Shown here: positions 1 to 8,871 of the stretch, piece by piece
How positions within the stretch are numbered: position 1 is the first letter of the stretch
Layout of the letters: the number at the start of each line of letters is the position of its first letter
Assembly (NCBI GenBank): GCA_009377495.1
Contig: WHTZ01000011.1
Span: 1-64,000, forward strand
Direction: 5' to 3'
From: Luteitalea sp.
GTDB taxonomy: Bacteria > Acidobacteriota > Vicinamibacteria > Vicinamibacterales > Vicinamibacteraceae
Length of the DNA: 64,000 bases
Program-made: the position numbers and the translations under genes
The notes under the pieces: generated by a model
Seen by the model: the letters and a program-made list of their open reading frames with translations, nothing else
Database searches by the model: none
What the model was told of the DNA's origin: nothing

Positions 1-2600
1 GAGCGGTGCTGCGGGCGGAAGCCGATCAGCACCACGCGCCCGGCGCCGTGCTTCACTGAGACGGCGGCGGCCCTCTTGGCGATGAGGGACTCGCCGAGCA
101 GCCAGCCGCTCTGGAGCACGTCGCGCTCGACGTACGTCGCCAGAATCGCCGTTTCGTCGTTGCGATCCGACGGCACGATCTCGTAGACCTGGCTGCCCGC
201 GAGGAACGTCGCGAGGCCCTCGTCTGGCATCCCGTAGGCGAGCGGGTGGTCGTTGTCGAAGCGCACGCGCAGCGTGGAGCCGGGGCACCAGAACGCCTTC
301 GTGGGCTGGTCGGCGACGACGTTCCGGAGCGAGAGGCCGAAGCGCTGGATCGCCAGATCGCCAGCCTGGGCGAACGTCAGCAGAGTGCCGCCTTTCTGGA
401 CGAACGCCTGGAGCGCGGCGACACCTTCCTTGCCCAGGCCGCTGCGGAACTCGGGAGGCGTGCCCTCCACGCGGTCGCGCCAGCTGCCACCGCCACGGCG
501 GCCGCTGTCGCCGTCACCCTCGGCTGGGCGCTCGCCGGTCATCATCGCGACGGAGTCGGCTGGCAGGATGATGACGTCGAACTTCGATTCCAGGTTGCCC
601 GGCTTGATGTCCGCGTCTTTGATCGACGTGTAGGGGAACGCGAACATCTCCAGCATGAAGCGCGTCCAGCCCTCGTCCATGTTGCCGCCGTAGTAGCGCT
701 GGTACATGCCCACGCGCGGCGTGCGGATCGCGTAGGCGTCGGTGACCTCGTCCTTCGCGGGTGCGAGCTCCACACCGGTCTGCGCGGCGATCTCCTTCAG
801 CAGGTTCGCGGGGGCGCCGCCCACGAGGAAATCGCCCGCGCGCAGCGTGTCGGTCGCGGCGGCGACGCGGCGCACGCCGAGGCCCGGCGTCGATCCGCTC
901 TTCGCCAGCAGCAGGTTTACCGCTTTGAAGCTGTCGTTCAGCCGCCCGTCCAGCGCATACGTCGTCGCACCCGCCGCGACGCCGCCCGTGATCGGCGCGT
1001 GCGCGGTGAGCTTCGCGAGGTCGACCTTCACCGGTGCGGCTACCGCGTCCGTGCGCACGCCCATGAACTCGGTCATGGTGTCCGTGCTCATGTCGTACGG
1101 CCGGATCGGGTTGCCGTCGCGATCGCGCGTATAGGTGTTGTCCGGATAGAGCGTCCGGCCGAGCAGCCAGCGCACGACGCCCATCTTCGGCTGCGCCATC
1201 GAGACGACGAACGAGCCCGCGCCGTACACGCGCTCGTCGGCCACGAACTCCGTGGCGGCGCGGTGCACCTCGATCCCCTGATCGAGCAGCTTGTTGATCA
1301 TCTTCGTCGCCGTCAGCGGATCGTGCTGGGCGGCGGGCACGATGTAGGCGGAAGTCTCGCCGGCCGCGCCGCGCTCGGTCTGCCGCTTCGCCTTGAGATA
1401 CGCGCTCCAGAGGACGGTCTCGCGGTGCCGCGCGGCGACGTCCAACGTTGCCCAGGCGGCGATCTTCTGCATCTCGACGATGTCTCGCACGCGCCACCAG
1501 CCGCCCGGCCAGGGATTCGGGAACGTCGTCTGGGGCTCGTACTCCGGCAGGTTGCGCGCGCCGCCGCTGAGCTGATCGGGGTGCAGGAAGAGCGGCGTGG
1601 CGAGCCGCGCGCTCGCCGACTCGGTGAGCATGCCGGCGATGTTGTGGAACGGCGTGATCCAGTGGAACCCCATGTGGCCCCAGCCCGAATAGATTGCCGC
1701 GCTCACGACGCCGGATTTGCCGGCTTCCTCTTCCTTGTAGGCGATGTGGCCGCCGTACCAGCTCATCTCACGCCACACGAGCGGGTCGCCGCCGGGCCGG
1801 ATCGGCTCGGCGTAGGGCGGCACGTAGATGCGCGCGCCGTACGCGCCCATCTGATGGTGATCGACGTAGGCCTGCGGAATCCAGTCGCGGAAGAGGATCT
1901 TTGCGGCGTACTGCGACTCCACCTGGTTGGTCTGGAACGCGTCGCGGTTGTTGTCGTGGCCGACGTACTTCTGATAGAGCCAGGGCAGGCCCGCCGCTTC
2001 GTACTGCGTGCCGACGTGCTTGTTGTACCAGTCGGTCACCATGATCTGCCCGTCAGGGTTGAAGCAGGGGATCATGATCGCGATCACATTGTCCAGGATG
2101 CGCGTCGTCTCGTCATCGTCGCGTGTCAGCAGGTCGTAGGTCAGCTCCGGCGCCATCTGCGCCGAGGCGACCTCGGTCGAGTGCAGGGCCATGGACTGGA
2201 CGATCACGGCCTTGCCCTCGGCCACGAGCTTCTTGATCTCGGCCTCGGCGACGCCGCGCGGATCGCTCAGCGTGGCATTGATCTGCCGAAAGCGATCGAG
2301 CTTCGCGAGGTTGGCGGGGGACGAGATGTAGAGGGCGAGGAACGGGTGGCCTTCGGTGGACTGACCCATCACGTCCACCTTCATGCGATCGCTCTGCTTC
2401 GCGAGAAGGTGGTAGTACTCCACTATCTTGTCCCAGCGCGCAAGCTTGCGATCGGCGCCCATCTGGAAGCCGAAGAAGCTGTCTGGCGTGGGGAGCGAGC
2501 CCTGCGCGGGGGCGTTCTGAGCCAGAAGCCCGGGGCCCGCCAGCGTCAGGACGAGCAGTAGGGGAACGAGGCGGACCACGGGCCGACGATGTGCTGTCAT
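1..2600 (-). CDS. M14 family zinc carboxypeptidase, C-terminus cut by window edge
   Basis: Reads leftward from ATG at 2600 and stays open to base 1, so about 866 residues are visible. The last residues in the window (VVLIGFRPQHR) resemble the very end of this family, so probably only a short tail is missing. An N-terminal signal peptide covers about residues 1-28 (hydrophobic LVPLLLVLTLAG). The peptidase domain follows, with the zinc-binding HSTE motif near residues 140-143, a later NPDG segment, DNNRD and DHHQ. The C-terminal half looks like a glutamine-amidotransferase-like domain, as in other large secreted M14 proteins of Acidobacteriota. Expected role: exported metallocarboxypeptidase acting on peptides in the periplasm or outside. 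It stands alone, downstream of the sigma-54 regulator in the same direction with a 188-base gap. Confidence 0.85.
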   Translation of the reverse strand, partial: MTAHRRPVVRLVPLLLVLTLAGPGLLAQNAPAQGSLPTPDSFFGFQMGADRKLARWDKIVEYYHLLAKQSDRMKVDVMGQSTEGHPFLALYISSPANLAKLDRFRQINATLSDPRGVAEAEIKKLVAEGKAVIVQSMALHSTEVASAQMAPELTYDLLTRDDDETTRILDNVIAIMIPCFNPDGQIMVTDWYNKHVGTQYEAAGLPWLYQKYVGHDNNRDAFQTNQVESQYAAKILFRDWIPQAYVDHHQMGAYGARIYVPPYAEPIRPGGDPLVWREMSWYGGHIAYKEEEAGKSGVVSAAIYSGWGHMGFHWITPFHNIAGMLTESASARLATPLFLHPDQLSGGARNLPEYEPQTTFPNPWPGGWWRVRDIVEMQKIAAWATLDVAARHRETVLWSAYLKAKRQTERGAAGETSAYIVPAAQHDPLTATKMINKLLDQGIEVHRAATEFVADERVYGAGSFVVSMAQPKMGVVRWLLGRTLYPDNTYTRDRDGNPIRPYDMSTDTMTEFMGVRTDAVAAPVKVDLAKLTAHAPITGGVAAGATTYALDGRLNDSFKAVNLLLAKSGSTPGLGVRRVAAATDTLRAGDFLVGGAPANLLKEIAAQTGVELAPAKDEVTDAYAIRTPRVGMYQRYYGGNMDEGWTRFMLEMFAFPYTSIKDADIKPGNLESKFDVIILPADSVAMMTGERPAEGDGDSGRRGGGSWRDRVEGTPPEFRSGLGKEGVAALQAFVQKGGTLLTFAQAGDLAIQRFGLSLRNVVADQPTKAFWCPGSTLRVRFDNDHPLAYGMPDEGLATFLAGSQVYEIVPSDRNDETAILATYVERDVLQSGWLLGESLIAKRAAAVSVKHGAGRVVLIGFRPQHR

Positions 2601-2788
2601 GGATACTCCCAGCGTGTTCTCGCGTGACGCCCGGGCGGGACAGGACGCGCGGCGCGTCCCTCATCTTACTCGCGAGGGCGCGTCGGCAACAGGACTCGGC
2701 TGACTCTAAGCTGTGCCGCCGCGGAGCGGCCGCACGTTGACATATTCGTACACATTCTAGCTGTGCGTGCGCAGCGCATGGGTGGCGG

Positions 2789-4579
2789 TCAGTCGGACGA
2801 CGACGAGCGGCGCAAGGGGGACCGTGCAGGCCTATAGGCGGTCCAATCGATGGCCAGCCTGCGCATGCGCGACCGCAGCGTAGAAGGATTGACGCCCAGG
2901 CGCGCCGCAACGCCGAGCGGACCTTCGATCCGGCCGTAAGCGGCACGCAACGCCTGCTCGATGAGGGCCCGCTCGTGCTCGGCCCGGGTCGCACGTGACA
3001 TCAGGAGCCGGCTGGTGGCGGCGGAATCGGTGAGCGCTGTCGGATCACGGAACAGTTGCCACTCGATCCTCAGGTTGCGCATGCGTGCCCTGAGCGTGTG
3101 AGGGTTGACACCGAGGCGCGCGGCGGCGCCGAAGGGGCCTTCGATGCGACCTCGACAAGCGAGCAGCGCAGATTCGATCTCGTGCCGCCCTCCTTCATCC
3201 GCCATCACCGTGCGGGAAGGCGATTCGAGCGGGACGGAGGGCAGGCGGCGAGGTTGAAACTGGGCCGTCTCGGCGACACCCAACGCTGCAGCGACGTGCA
3301 GCCGATGGCCGTTGCCGAGGATGGCGGCACGTTCGATGACCGTCGCCAGCTCGCGCACGTTTCCCGGCCAGTCGTAGGCCAGCAGCAGCTCGATGTCGCG
3401 TGGGGCGAGCGCGAGCGGCGCGCCGCCCAGGCGGATGCCGGCCCGCCGCGCGAAGTGCGCGCTCAGCATTGGGATGTCCTCGGGGCGCTCGCGGAGGGGC
3501 GGCAAGTGTATCGGAAAGACGCTGATTCTGTACCAGAGATCCTCCCGGAAGGCACGCTGAGCGACCATCTCTTGCAGGTCACGATGCGTCGCCGCAACGA
3601 TGCGCACGTCCACCGTAATTGGCTTGTTCCCGCCGACACGCTCGAACGTGCCATCCTGCAACACGCGCAGCAGGCGCACCTGGGCATCGAGCGGCAGCTC
3701 GCCAATCTCGTCCAGGAACAGCGTCCCGCCATCAGCGCGTTCGAACCATCCGTGTCTCGTGCTGACCGCGCCCGTGAAACTGCCTCGCTCATGGCCGAAC
3801 AGCTCCGAATCGACGAGGCCCGGAGGGATAGCGCCGCAGTTCACCCGCACGATCGGGGCCGATGACCTTCGCGATTGCGCATGAACGGTGCGGGCAACGA
3901 CCTCCTTCCCGGAGCCGGTCTCACCGATGAGCAGCACCGGCGTATCGGTCGATGCCACCTGATCGACGCGCTGCATGACGTCGCGCAAACCTCCTTCGGT
4001 TCCGATGATCGCCTCCGCGACATCCTGGCGGTCGAGCCGCGATAGCAGCGCGCGCTTGTCCGCCTCCAGCGCTTCCCGGAGCCGGGCGAGCTCGTGGAGC
4101 CGGGCGTCATTGGCGAGCGCAACGGCGATCGGCTCGAGAAGCCCCGCAACGATGCGCTCGTGCTCCGGGCTCCAACGACCGCCGGGGCCCAAGATGACGA
4201 GCACGCCAATCGGGCCTGGCTCATCGAGCAGCGGGCCTGCCATGTACTCGCTGCCGGACCCAGCCGGAATGATCGACCGCGCCAACGCGTCCGGTGATCC
4301 AGCCCGTCCGCGCGTGACAATTCCAGCCCGACACCACGCGAGCATCTCAGGAAGATCGCGAGGCGCAATCGCGGTCCGCCGCGAGAGCGCAACACGGGGC
4401 TTCGTCGCCGACGCACCTTCGGCGACGGTCTCGAGCAGCGCGCGACTGAGATCCAGACGCCGGACCAGAATCAGATCGGCTGGCACGTGATCGGCCATTT
4501 GCTGCGCGATGCGATCGATTGCCTCGTCTATCTCGATGTGGCGACAGACCTCGCGCCAGATTGAAAGCAGCAGCTCCAT
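2789..4579 (-). CDS. sigma-54-dependent transcriptional activator, GAF-AAA+ with two C-terminal Fis-like HTH modules
   Basis: 596 residues. The N-terminal about 170 residues look like a GAF sensory domain. The AAA+ domain has Walker A GETGSGKE, the sigma-54 contact loop as GSFTGA (usual form GAFTGA), Walker B LFLDEIGEL and the FREDLWYRI/LPPLRER segments. The C-terminus is unusual. Two similar Fis-type helix-turn-helix modules lie at about residues 466-507 and 538-579, each containing GRIEGP, AARLGVNP and TLR. No receiver domain is present, so it is an FhlA/NorR-like one-component activator sensing a ligand through GAF. It is transcribed divergently from the sulfate transporter operon with a 299-base spacer, so that operon is a plausible target; this is inference. 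Confidence 0.9.
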   Translation of the reverse strand: MELLLSIWREVCRHIEIDEAIDRIAQQMADHVPADLILVRRLDLSRALLETVAEGASATKPRVALSRRTAIAPRDLPEMLAWCRAGIVTRGRAGSPDALARSIIPAGSGSEYMAGPLLDEPGPIGVLVILGPGGRWSPEHERIVAGLLEPIAVALANDARLHELARLREALEADKRALLSRLDRQDVAEAIIGTEGGLRDVMQRVDQVASTDTPVLLIGETGSGKEVVARTVHAQSRRSSAPIVRVNCGAIPPGLVDSELFGHERGSFTGAVSTRHGWFERADGGTLFLDEIGELPLDAQVRLLRVLQDGTFERVGGNKPITVDVRIVAATHRDLQEMVAQRAFREDLWYRISVFPIHLPPLRERPEDIPMLSAHFARRAGIRLGGAPLALAPRDIELLLAYDWPGNVRELATVIERAAILGNGHRLHVAAALGVAETAQFQPRRLPSVPLESPSRTVMADEGGRHEIESALLACRGRIEGPFGAAARLGVNPHTLRARMRNLRIEWQLFRDPTALTDSAATSRLLMSRATRAEHERALIEQALRAAYGRIEGPLGVAARLGVNPSTLRSRMRRLAIDWTAYRPARSPLRRSSSSD

Positions 4580-4599
4580 GCCGCTCGCACTCTATCATG

Positions 4600-4635
4600 G
4601 AAAATCCGTGACTAATGGCAGTTTAGCGGATTTTC
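4600..4635. promoter_or_regulatory. Perfect 9-bp inverted repeat upstream of the sigma-54 activator
   Basis: Arms GAAAATCCG (4600-4608) and CGGATTTTC (4627-4635) are exact complements with an 18-base spacer. They lie 21 bases before the activator start at 4579. The position suits an operator or a dimer-binding upstream site for autoregulation. There is no direct evidence of which protein binds. Confidence 0.45.
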
Positions 4636-4701
4636 TGTTCAGTATCGTGGTTGAAATTCCGCGATCACCGCGGTCAGCGAGCCCTATCAAGTGCCTAAGT
4701 A

Positions 4702-4721
4702 TCAATTACTTATCTAATTGA
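4702..4721. promoter_or_regulatory. AT-rich perfect inverted repeat in the activator/sulfate-transporter spacer
   Basis: TCAATTA (4702-4708) and TAATTGA (4715-4721) are exact complements separated by six bases, inside an AT-rich patch that contrasts with the GC-rich surroundings. It lies about 160 bases upstream of the binding-protein gene. This is a likely protein-binding site; the binder is unknown. Confidence 0.4.
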
Positions 4722-4820
4722 GTCCGTGACGGTATGGCTGTTGCTACTTAGATGGTATCTGAATCCCTATATCAAGTACGTCTTCAACGTCGAGCGCACG
4801 GTCTTCGATGGTGATGCGGA

Positions 4821-4835
4821 TGGGCCGCGTCCTGC
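4821..4835 (+). promoter_or_regulatory. Weak sigma-54 type -24/-12 promoter candidate for the sulfate transporter operon
   Basis: TGG at 4821-4823 and TGC at 4833-4835 keep the GG-N10-GC spacing of sigma-54 promoters, 44 bases before ATG 4879. The -12 box is CTGCC rather than TTGCA, so the match is modest. The adjacent divergent sigma-54 activator makes it worth listing. Confidence 0.25.
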
Positions 4836-4878
4836 CGAGATCGCGTAGTCAGATCGCCTTCTAGCCGAGTTTTGGAAG

Positions 4879-5901
4879 ATGAACACAAGACCTGTTGCAT
4901 TACTGCTCTTGATGGTTGGTGCGCTGGCAGGTTGCGGCGGCGCGCCGGAGGACGGACGGCCGGCCGAGTTGCTCAACGTCTCCTACGATCCAACACGTGA
5001 GTTCTACCAGGAATTCAATGCAGCCTTTGCGACCTTCTGGCGTGAAAAGAGCGGCCAGGAGGTCTCGACCCGTCAGTCGCATGGCGGCGCTGGTGCGCAG
5101 GCGCGCGCGGTCATCGACGGCCTCGAAGGGGACGTGGTCACACTCGCGCTCGCCTACGACATCGACGCCATCGCGAGCACCGGGTTGATCGACGCCGGAT
5201 GGCAGAAGCGTCTGCCTCACAACAGCGCGCCGTATACATCGACCATCGTGTTCCTCGTGAGGAAGGGCAACCCCAAGGGCATCAAGGATTGGGGCGACTT
5301 GCTCAAGGCGGACGTGGCGGTGATCACGCCGAATCCGAAGACCTCCGGCGGCGCACGGTGGAACTATCTCGCCGCGTGGGGATATGCCCTGCACCAGCCG
5401 AACGGCAACGAGCCACGCGCGCGGGAGTTCGTCACGAAGTTGCTCGCGAAGGTTCCGGTGCTCGACTCCGGCGCGCGTGGATCGACGAACACCTTCGTTC
5501 AGCGCGGCATCGGCGACGTGCTGCTGGCGTGGGAGAACGAGGCGTACCTCGCCATCGACGAGACGAACGACGCCGTCGAGATCGTCGTGCCGTCGGTCAG
5601 CATCCTCGCGGAGCCGCCGGTCACCGTCGTCGACGAGGTCGTGGACAAGAAGGGCACCCGAGCGGTCGCCGAGGCCTACCTCCAATACCTGTATTCGCCT
5701 GAAGGGCAGGAGCTCGTCGTGAAGCATCACTACCGGCCGCGGAATGCACAGGTCGCGGCGAAGTATGCCTCCAGCTTCGCTGACGTCGAGCTGTTCACGA
5801 TTGACGGCGTGTTCGGTGGCTGGCAAACCGCTCAGAAGACCCACTTCGCCGACGGCGGCATCTTCGACCAAATCTACAAGCCGACCTCGGGAACGCGCTA
5901 A
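4879..5901 (+). CDS. sulfate/thiosulfate ABC transporter substrate-binding lipoprotein
   Basis: 340 residues, of the CysP/Sbp family. The N-terminus is a lipoprotein signal: a hydrophobic stretch ending in the lipobox LAGC (Cys19), so it should be anchored to a membrane outside the cytoplasm. The body has family-typical segments: [13 protein letters not shown] near the start, [32 protein letters not shown], and [24 protein letters not shown] near the end. It captures sulfate or thiosulfate for the CysT/CysW channel. It is the first gene of a four-gene operon (28 bases before cysT). No strong Shine-Dalgarno is visible; GGAAG abuts the ATG. Sulfate and thiosulfate binders cannot be separated by eye, so I give no gene symbol. 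Confidence 0.9.
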   Translation: MNTRPVALLLLMVGALAGCGGAPEDGRPAELLNVSYDPTREFYQEFNAAFATFWREKSGQEVSTRQSHGGAGAQARAVIDGLEGDVVTLALAYDIDAIASTGLIDAGWQKRLPHNSAPYTSTIVFLVRKGNPKGIKDWGDLLKADVAVITPNPKTSGGARWNYLAAWGYALHQPNGNEPRAREFVTKLLAKVPVLDSGARGSTNTFVQRGIGDVLLAWENEAYLAIDETNDAVEIVVPSVSILAEPPVTVVDEVVDKKGTRAVAEAYLQYLYSPEGQELVVKHHYRPRNAQVAAKYASSFADVELFTIDGVFGGWQTAQKTHFADGGIFDQIYKPTSGTR

Positions 5902-5928
5902 GGACTCGTCTGGAAATCCTACAACGCC

Positions 5929-6765
5929 ATGCTGACGGCCTCTCGCAAACGCTCAGGCGTCCTACCCGGGTTCGGGCTGACGCTCGGCTTCACGCTGCTG
6001 TACCTCTCGCTGCTGGTTCTCATTCCGCTCGCCGGCCTCCCGATCCGTTCGACGTCGATGGGATGGGAGGCGTTCTGGCAGACCGTGTCCGATCCACGCG
6101 TGACGTCATCGTACCGATTGACGATGACCACGTCATTCCTTGCGGCCTGTATCAACGGCCTCTTCGGCCTCATCGTCGCCTGGGTGCTCGTGCGGTACCG
6201 ATTCCCCGGCCGGCGCTTCGTTGATGCGGCCATCGATCTGCCCTTCGCCCTGCCAACTGCTGTGGCAGGCATCACACTGACGACGTTGTATGCGCCGAAC
6301 GGGTGGCTCGGGCGGCCCCTTGCGAAGCTGGGCATTCCGGTGGTGTTCACGCCATCCGGGATCACGATCGCGCTGATCTTCATAGGCTCGCCGTTCGTCA
6401 TCCGAACGCTTCAGCCGGTGATCCAAGACCTGGATGTCGAGCTGGAGGAGGCCGCAACGAGTCTTGGCGCGGGACGATGGCAGGTTATCCGCCGAGTCAT
6501 CCTGCCATACCTGTTTCCCGCGTGGCTGACCGGGGTCGCGCTCGCGTTCGCGCGCGCGATCGGTGAATACGGCTCGGTCGTCTTCATCGCGGGCAACATG
6601 CCGATGCGCACGGAGATTACACCGCTCCTCATCGTTACCAAGCTAGAGCAGTACGACTATGCGGGTGCGACGGCCGTCGCGCTCGTGTTGCTGGTCATGT
6701 CATTCGCGCTGCTTCTCATGATCAATCTGCTGCAAGGCTGGACCGAGCGGAGGATAGCTCACTAA
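5929..6765 (+). CDS. cysT: sulfate ABC transporter permease CysT
   Basis: 278 residues, an integral membrane permease with about six hydrophobic segments starting at residue 14. Family signatures include FRF/FPGRRFVDAAIDLPFALPTAVAGITL, the YAPNGWLG loop and the EAA motif region EEAATSLGAGRWQVIRRVILP that contacts the ATPase. It forms the inner-membrane channel with CysW. Its stop overlaps the cysW start by one base (TAATG), a sign of translational coupling. Confidence 0.93.
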   Translation: MLTASRKRSGVLPGFGLTLGFTLLYLSLLVLIPLAGLPIRSTSMGWEAFWQTVSDPRVTSSYRLTMTTSFLAACINGLFGLIVAWVLVRYRFPGRRFVDAAIDLPFALPTAVAGITLTTLYAPNGWLGRPLAKLGIPVVFTPSGITIALIFIGSPFVIRTLQPVIQDLDVELEEAATSLGAGRWQVIRRVILPYLFPAWLTGVALAFARAIGEYGSVVFIAGNMPMRTEITPLLIVTKLEQYDYAGATAVALVLLVMSFALLLMINLLQGWTERRIAH

Positions 6766-7640
6766 TGACGACGACCGCCGCCCCGGGAGTGAGCGCCACG
6801 CGCGGTCACGTCATCATTCCGTCGAAGGTCCGACGTTTGACTGAGCCGTCCATCGTCCGCTTTGTGCTCACCGGTATGGCGCTCGCGTTTCTCATGTTGT
6901 TCCTCGCCGTACCGCTGACCGCCGTGTTCGTCGAGGCGCTGTCCCGCGGCTTGGCAGCATACGTCGCCGCAATGGCCGAGCCGTTCACCATTGCTGCGCT
7001 GAGGCTGACGCTCATCACGACCGCAATCGCGGTACCAGCGAATCTCGTGTTCGGCCTCTGTGCCGCGTGGGTGATCGGAAAGTTCCAGTTCCGCGGCAGA
7101 CACGTGCTCACGACCCTGATAGACCTGCCGTTTGCCGTGTCGCCGGTCATTGCCGGCTTGGTGTTCGTATTGCTGTTCGGCCGGCAGGGGTTCTTTGGAC
7201 CGTGGCTGGCGGAGCACGGCGTGCGGATCATCTTCGCCGTTCCCGGCATCGTGTTGGCCACGGTGTTCGTCTCGCTCCCGTTCATTGCGCGCGAGGTGAT
7301 CCCGGTCATGGAGGCATCAGGAGCCCAGGAGGAAGAGGCGGCGCGGGTTCTGGGTGCGGGCGGGCTGCAGACCTTCTTTCGAGTGACGCTCCCGAATATC
7401 AAGTGGGGCGTGCTATACGGGGTCATCCTGTGCAGCGCCCGGGCGATTGGCGAGTTCGGCGCTGTGTCCGTCGTGTCGGGCCACATTCGTGGGCTGACGA
7501 ACACACTGCCGCTCCACGTGGAGATTCTCTACAACGAGTACCAATTTCAGGCGGCCTTCGCCGTGGCGTCGATTCTGACCTGCCTGGCGCTCGTGACGCT
7601 CGTGGCGAAGACCATCGCCGAACGGCGTCTTCACACGTAG
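6765..7640 (+). CDS. cysW: sulfate ABC transporter permease CysW
   Basis: 291 residues. A short hydrophilic N-terminus (about 35 residues) precedes about six membrane spans. It has the paralogous permease core: [33 protein letters not shown], and the EAA loop [22 protein letters not shown], followed by [17 protein letters not shown]. It is the second half of the heterodimeric sulfate channel, between cysT (1-base overlap) and cysA (26-base gap). Confidence 0.93.
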   Translation: MTTTAAPGVSATRGHVIIPSKVRRLTEPSIVRFVLTGMALAFLMLFLAVPLTAVFVEALSRGLAAYVAAMAEPFTIAALRLTLITTAIAVPANLVFGLCAAWVIGKFQFRGRHVLTTLIDLPFAVSPVIAGLVFVLLFGRQGFFGPWLAEHGVRIIFAVPGIVLATVFVSLPFIAREVIPVMEASGAQEEEAARVLGAGGLQTFFRVTLPNIKWGVLYGVILCSARAIGEFGAVSVVSGHIRGLTNTLPLHVEILYNEYQFQAAFAVASILTCLALVTLVAKTIAERRLHT

Positions 7641-7666
7641 GGCAGCCCAACGGAGACCGATCACCT

Positions 7667-8722
7667 ATGAGCATCGAGGTTCGCAATCTGACGAAGACGT
7701 TCGGGAGCTTCACGGCTCTGCGCGACGTCAGCTTTACCGTGACCTCCGGCGAGTTGGTCGCCTTGCTCGGGCCATCCGGGTCTGGCAAGACCACGCTGCT
7801 TCGGACCATCGCCGGGCTCGAGGCGCCGGATGCCGGATCGGTACTCTTCGACGGTGATGATGCCACCGAGCGAAGTCCGAAGGACCGGCGGGTTGGCTTC
7901 GTCTTCCAGCACTACGCGTTGTTCCGACACATGACCGTGTTCGAGAACGTCGCGTTCGGCCTGCGCGTCCGCCCGCGCGCCGAGCGCCCGTCGGATGGCG
8001 AGATCCGCCGCAAGGTCGATGAGCTGCTGGCGCTCGTGCAGCTCGAGTATCTCGGAGATCGCTACCCGGCGCAGTTATCCGGTGGACAGCGACAACGTGT
8101 TGCGCTGGCGCGAGCCCTCGCCGTGGAGCCGCGCGCACTGCTGCTCGACGAGCCGTTCGGGGCACTCGACGCGAAGGTGCGGCAGGAGCTACGGCGGTGG
8201 CTCAGGCGCCTGCATGGGCAGATTCATCTCACCAGCGTCTTCGTGACCCACGACCAGGAGGAGGCTCTGGAGTTGGCGAATCGCGTGGTCGTGATGAACG
8301 ACGGGACCATTGAGCAGGACGGCACGCCCGAGGAGGTCGTCGAGCATCCCGCAACCCCATTCGTGATGAACTTCGTCGGCAACGTCAACATGTTTCACGG
8401 TCGAGTGCAAGCCGGAAAGGCGCTGCTGGGGCCGCTCGCGCTGCAGTACCCCGCGCATGAATCCGCGGAGGCACGGAGCGCATCCGGCTACACGCGGCCT
8501 CACGAGATCGAGATCACCCGGAGCGAGGACGGCAGCGGGCTGTGGGCGACGGTGAGCGACGTTCGACGCACGGGCGCCATCGTGAAGATGGAGCTCAGCG
8601 ACGAACGTGGCGGCCTGATTCAGGTGGAGCTTGGACGTGATCAGTTCGATCGATTACACCCGAGCACGGGGGAGCGGGTGTACCTCAAACCCAAACGTGT
8701 CCGCGTATTCATGCACGAGTAA
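7667..8722 (+). CDS. cysA: sulfate ABC transporter ATP-binding protein CysA
   Basis: 351 residues from ATG 7667. This start sits just before the conserved first strand ([13 protein letters not shown]); the open frame continues upstream only as a shadow of cysW. Motifs: Walker [10 protein letters not shown] at about residues 35-43, signature [15 protein letters not shown] near 137-151, Walker [13 protein letters not shown] near 155-166, and the H-loop [13 protein letters not shown]. The C-terminal about 110 residues match a TOBE-like regulatory domain with the [10 protein letters not shown] segment typical of CysA. It powers sulfate import. It is the last gene of the operon; a small GC-rich hairpin (8774-8788) lies in the convergent gap to the next gene. 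Confidence 0.95.
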   Translation: MSIEVRNLTKTFGSFTALRDVSFTVTSGELVALLGPSGSGKTTLLRTIAGLEAPDAGSVLFDGDDATERSPKDRRVGFVFQHYALFRHMTVFENVAFGLRVRPRAERPSDGEIRRKVDELLALVQLEYLGDRYPAQLSGGQRQRVALARALAVEPRALLLDEPFGALDAKVRQELRRWLRRLHGQIHLTSVFVTHDQEEALELANRVVVMNDGTIEQDGTPEEVVEHPATPFVMNFVGNVNMFHGRVQAGKALLGPLALQYPAHESAEARSASGYTRPHEIEITRSEDGSGLWATVSDVRRTGAIVKMELSDERGGLIQVELGRDQFDRLHPSTGERVYLKPKRVRVFMHE

Positions 8723-8871
8723 TACACGTCCGGAAGGCGGGGTTACGAGAGCCGCGTCTTCGGCGTTTCTGGCGCACCGGAAGGGTGCACCCTGATCAGC
8801 CGCAGTCTGTTCCGCTCGACTTCGTTCCTCCGTTCCGAAACCTGAAGCGAGCGTGGCGCCCACGCGCGTCC

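Noticed and set aside
246-2561. A 771-codon open frame on the plus strand opposite the M14 peptidase
   Set aside because: Its translation is Arg/His/Val-rich without domains, while the minus strand encodes a clear M14 peptidase across the same bases. Such long antisense frames are normal in GC-rich coding DNA.
8774-8788. Hairpin between cysA and the LVIVD gene as a terminator
   Set aside because: Only five base pairs and no T-run on either strand; too weak to call.
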